From Bacillota bacterium (GTDB lineage: Bacteria > Bacillota > Clostridia > Christensenellales > Borkfalkiaceae), in NCBI GenBank assembly GCA_023403375.1, contig JAEYEN010000045.1, positions 1-9,249 of the forward strand: a stretch of DNA of 9,249 nt, in the 5' to 3' direction. Both the position numbers and the translations under genes were made by a program. Below are positions 7,103 to 9,249 of this stretch, piece by piece. Position 1 is the first letter of the stretch. Every line of letters starts with the position of its first letter. A model generated the notes under the pieces. It was not told the DNA's origin. It saw nothing but the letters and a program-made list of their open reading frames with translations, and ran no database searches.

Positions 7103-7835
7103 AACTTTTATAGGTAAAATATAACCGCTCTTCCGTTTCGCCGTGAATTTCGGGAACAATTCCCGCCTTTTCGCACTCTCTGAAATAACAAAGTTTATCG
7201 GCGATATACCCAAGCGTCATTGTAGTAATTTTATCTTCGGGAAGTCTGTAAAACCCGTCTTTGTCGGGCGCAACGTTCCCTTTCATATTCGCGATAAAAT
7301 GGTCTATAACGTCGTCTATATAATAAAACCTTATGGCTATATCTCTGTTGCTGATTGTTATGGGTAAATCTCTGTTTATATTGTAACAAAAGGTCGCCAC
7401 AACCGAATGAAGGTTGGGCGTGGCCCATTTCCCGTAAATGTTCATCAGTCTGTAAATAACGGCTTTCGCCCCCGTCTTTTCGGCGTGTTTTTTAAGAAGA
7501 TTTTCCGCTATCAGTTTACTTCTGCCGTAATCGGTATTGTCGTTTGCCTGAATAGACGAAGTTAAAATAACGGGACAATCGTTGCCGTATTCTTCTAACT
7601 TGTTCAATATATTCTCGAAAAAATCGTCGTTGATTTTATAAAACTCTTCGCTGTCTTTGGGGCGGTGAACGGCGGCAAAGTGAAAAAGGAAATCGCATTC
7701 TTTTAAGTTTCTGTCGAGAAGCAACTCGCTCGTACCCACAGAATAGTGCATTATATTCACGTTTTCGTCTTTTACAAGTCTTTCTATCAGGTTTTTACCT
7801 AAAAATCCGTTTGCGCCTGTTATTAAAACGTTCAT
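7086..7835 (-). CDS. capF: CapF/FnlB/WbjC-like sugar-nucleotide reductase lacking the C-terminal cupin domain
   Basis: 249 residues, an extended SDR domain: GANGFLG (7-13), HFAAVHRPKD (52-61), TSSIQA (92-97), the YxxxK pair Tyr103/Lys107 in YGRSK, and RLMNIYGKW (129-137) followed by PNLHSVVATFCYNINRDLPI (140-159). The last block and the closing LYFTYKSY (238-245) match CapF as I recall it (GKWxxPNxxSVIATFCYKI; LYSTYLSYLP). CapF, WbjC and FnlB are about 370 residues, with a C-terminal metal-binding cupin. Here the protein stops at the domain junction and the next bases encode a GT2, with no cupin in any frame. Family role: NADPH-dependent C4 reduction of the ketosugar made by CapE; the cupin has been assigned C3 epimerisation. 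Without it the product could be a L-RhaNAc/L-QuiNAc-type sugar rather than L-FucNAc; this is inference. It starts with an ATGA overlap and a good ribosome binding site. Confidence 0.88.
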   Translation of the reverse strand: MNVLITGANGFLGKNLIERLVKDENVNIMHYSVGTSELLLDRNLKECDFLFHFAAVHRPKDSEEFYKINDDFFENILNKLEEYGNDCPVILTSSIQANDNTDYGRSKLIAENLLKKHAEKTGAKAVIYRLMNIYGKWATPNLHSVVATFCYNINRDLPITISNRDIAIRFYYIDDVIDHFIANMKGNVAPDKDGFYRLPEDKITTMTLGYIADKLCYFRECEKAGIVPEIHGETEERLYFTYKSYAKQN

Positions 7836-8857
7836 TCTTCTTCTCCGAATAATTTATTTTTAGCAAATTCTATCATTTTGAGCGGTGAAAAATTATATTC
7901 CGCATCCGCATACGTTCCGTATATAAATTTTTCGTCCACGTCGGTAATTTTATCGAATACGCATATATTGTTTTCATTATAAAAAGGCTTGTCTTTAACC
8001 GATAAACAATTAGTGATAAGTTTTTTCTTGTATATCACGCTTTCGGGAAGTCTTAAACTGCCTGCCGACTGCCCGTTTATAACTATCTCCAACATACATT
8101 TGCACTTGTTTATATGCGCAAGCGTTTTGTCGTACGGCGAATATGTGTCGTACACTAAAATCGAATTTTTATATTTCAGCGTTTTTTCGCCCCGTACTTC
8201 GCACAGCGCGGAAAACTCGTTAAACTTCGCGCGGTTTTCTTTTAGTATATCGAACAGATAAAACACACATTTAACGCCTTTATCCGAAAAGTATCTGAAC
8301 GCTTCTATAATCTTATCGTATCTGCCTCTATCGGATATAACCGCATATAGGTCGGACGATTCCGCAAAAACGTCGTCGGGAATTTTATTTTCGGAATAAA
8401 TCTCTCCGTAATAAGTTATCCCGTACTTTTTCGCTTCCGTTTTATCGAAAGTAAGCGTTAAATCGAAATTCTTTTTAATAAACGGCAGCGCGCCTTTATT
8501 GCAGGTTTCTATCAGGTCGTTATAATAAAAAACCAGCCCCGCGTTTACAAACTTTTTTTTAAGGTATTTTATAAAATCCGAAAACCAACTTTCATAATAA
8601 CCGCCGTATTGACAGACAAAAACAAACAACGCCTTTTCGGTTTTTTTAAGCGTTTTCAGAAAGTCATAACCCAAGAATTCATTAAAGACTTTCTTTGCCG
8701 CAAACGGGCATAAACTTAAAAATTTATGCGTTAAAAATACGCTCTTGGTCGGCTTTCCGCACGGATATTCCAAATATTCCACATCATCGGAGCGAACTAC
8801 GTCCGAATATGCGTTTTTAACTATACTTGGCGACGCGCCGAAAAAAATCGTTCTCAT
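7832..8857 (-). CDS. Probable GT-B-type glycosyltransferase of a poorly characterised polysaccharide-locus family
   Basis: 341 residues with no classical GT4 or GT2 motif. The first half alternates strands and helices like a Rossmann domain: MRTIFFGASP at the start, ALFVFVCQYGG (76-86), AGLVFYYNDLIE (106-117), DLTLTFDKTEAKKYGI (132-147). The second half has an acceptor- or donor-like layout ending in MLEIVINGQSAGSLRLPE (255-272), KKKLITN (277-283), and PFYNENNICVFD (291-302). The order 'FYxxDLIE, FDxxxAxKYG, LxIxxxGQxxxxxRxPE, KKLIT, FYNxNNI' is one I associate with proteins in O-antigen and capsule loci annotated only as LPS biosynthesis proteins. Glu272 sits where GT-B enzymes hold a donor-contacting Glu. 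The function is inferred, not proven. The start overlaps the upstream stop as ATGA (8854-8857), behind AAAGGGG (8863-8869). The gene is AT-rich (about 33% GC by hand over 8521-8640). Confidence 0.72.
   Translation of the reverse strand: MRTIFFGASPSIVKNAYSDVVRSDDVEYLEYPCGKPTKSVFLTHKFLSLCPFAAKKVFNEFLGYDFLKTLKKTEKALFVFVCQYGGYYESWFSDFIKYLKKKFVNAGLVFYYNDLIETCNKGALPFIKKNFDLTLTFDKTEAKKYGITYYGEIYSENKIPDDVFAESSDLYAVISDRGRYDKIIEAFRYFSDKGVKCVFYLFDILKENRAKFNEFSALCEVRGEKTLKYKNSILVYDTYSPYDKTLAHINKCKCMLEIVINGQSAGSLRLPESVIYKKKLITNCLSVKDKPFYNENNICVFDKITDVDEKFIYGTYADAEYNFSPLKMIEFAKNKLFGEEE
7842..7846 (-). promoter_or_regulatory. Ribosome binding site of the capF-like gene
   Basis: Reads GGAGA on the minus strand, six bases before the ATG at 7833-7835. 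It is embedded in the end of the upstream gene. Confidence 0.75.
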
Positions 8858-9249
8858 TTCCGCCCCTTTATCGCGGCTATAAATTTTTGTATTTTCGCGG
8901 CTTTACCCGAATACACAAAGTTTATATAAAACATCGCTTTTTTAATGTTGCCGCCTGATATCGCTTTTACAATGCGCTTATCGAAACTGACTGCGCGCGG
9001 ATAAAAGTCTTTGCAGAATTCTATTGTGTAGTCGTCTTTCAAAACTTCTTCGATAAGCCGTTTTCTTTCTTTTTTGTCTTTTATCCTTTTGTTCGTTCTG
9101 TAACAAAACCAACAGATATGGTATAAAAAATTTCCGTCCGAATTATCTTTATTTACTTCTATATCGTACTTTTCTATAAGCCCTGAAATCAGTCGTCTTG
9201 CCGCTAAAAACTTTTTCCCGTCGGTTTTCCTGTACGCTTTATATAACCC
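8854..9249 (-). CDS. C-terminal part of a probable GT2 glycosyltransferase (5' end outside window)
   Basis: The frame is open from the window edge to the TGA at 8854-8856, giving 131 residues starting GLYKAYRKTDGKKFL. A shorter reading beginning at 9042 would use an internal TTG and has no reason to be the true start. No catalytic motif is present. The sequence is helical and Lys/Arg-rich, with FYPRAVSFDKRIVKAI (about 82-97), GNIKKAMFYINFVYSGK and a basic end AAIKGRK. This resembles the helical C-terminal tails of capsule GT2 enzymes, which often carry a FDKR-type segment before a basic hydrophobic end. Context agrees: it couples by ATGA to the next locus gene. Assignment to GT2 rests on this resemblance and position only; another polysaccharide-locus protein is possible. 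Confidence 0.55.
   Translation of the reverse strand, partial: GLYKAYRKTDGKKFLAARRLISGLIEKYDIEVNKDNSDGNFLYHICWFCYRTNKRIKDKKERKRLIEEVLKDDYTIEFCKDFYPRAVSFDKRIVKAISGGNIKKAMFYINFVYSGKAAKIQKFIAAIKGRK
8863..8869 (-). promoter_or_regulatory. Ribosome binding site of the gene at 7832-8857
   Basis: Reads AAAGGGG on the minus strand, five bases before the ATG at 8855-8857. It is a slightly imperfect Shine-Dalgarno sequence located in the last codons of the upstream gene. Confidence 0.6.

Noticed and set aside
7103..7213. A 37-residue N-terminal extension of the GT2 at 6026-7102, from an ATG at 7213.
   Set aside because: The extension lies wholly inside the capF-like gene in another frame, is not GT2-like, and the GT-A domain starts directly at the internal ATG at 7102. 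It is also not a relic of the missing cupin.
8854..9042. A separate 62-residue protein starting at 9042.
   Set aside because: The start would be an internal TTG, and the frame stays open upstream to the window edge, so it is the end of a larger gene.

Overview
The window is a nine-gene stretch of a surface-polysaccharide (capsule, O-antigen-like or teichoic-acid-like glycan) biosynthesis and export locus. Every gene lies on the minus strand, so transcription runs from high to low coordinates. Strong purine-rich AAGGAG ribosome binding sites, lysine-rich proteins and moderately low but CG-containing coding sequence suggest an uncultured Bacillota/Clostridia-type bacterium. This placement is an inference; no marker gene is present. 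I see no tRNA, rRNA, CRISPR array, insertion sequence or convincing terminator.

Layout in transcription order: (1) the 3' end of a probable GT2 glycosyltransferase (8854-9249, cut by the window edge); (2) a probable GT-B-type transferase of a poorly characterised family (7832-8857); (3) a CapF-like sugar-nucleotide reductase lacking its usual C-terminal cupin domain (7086-7835); (4) a GT2 (6026-7102); (5) a GT4 (4908-6029); (6) a GT2 (3823-4887); (7) a GT2 (2829-3830); (8) an ABC-2 exporter permease, Wzm type (1891-2772); (9) its ATPase with a Wzt-type C-terminal extension (508-1791); (10) the 5' part of a CapE/FnlA/WbjB-type UDP-GlcNAc 4,6-dehydratase/epimerase (1-350, cut by the other edge). 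The six upstream genes are tightly packed: ATGA, 8-bp or 17-bp overlaps, and one 20-bp gap. The export and CapE genes are separated by growing spacers of 56, 99 and 157 bp. No spacer exceeds 300 bases.

How it fits together: CapE- and CapF-type enzymes start the route from UDP-GlcNAc to UDP-activated L-configured 6-deoxy-HexNAc sugars (L-FucNAc, L-RhaNAc or L-QuiNAc type). The glycosyltransferases assemble the chain on a cytoplasmic lipid carrier, and the Wzm/Wzt pair exports the finished chain. No Wzy polymerase or Wzx flippase is seen, which fits the ABC-dependent route. No priming transferase is seen either; it may lie outside the window.

The points most worth a second look are the cupin-less CapF at an exact domain boundary, a short decayed remnant that reads like the GDNR/DSR motif of a type I signal peptidase between the ATPase and capE genes, the strong base-composition contrast between genes, and the uncharacterised GT-B-like protein.
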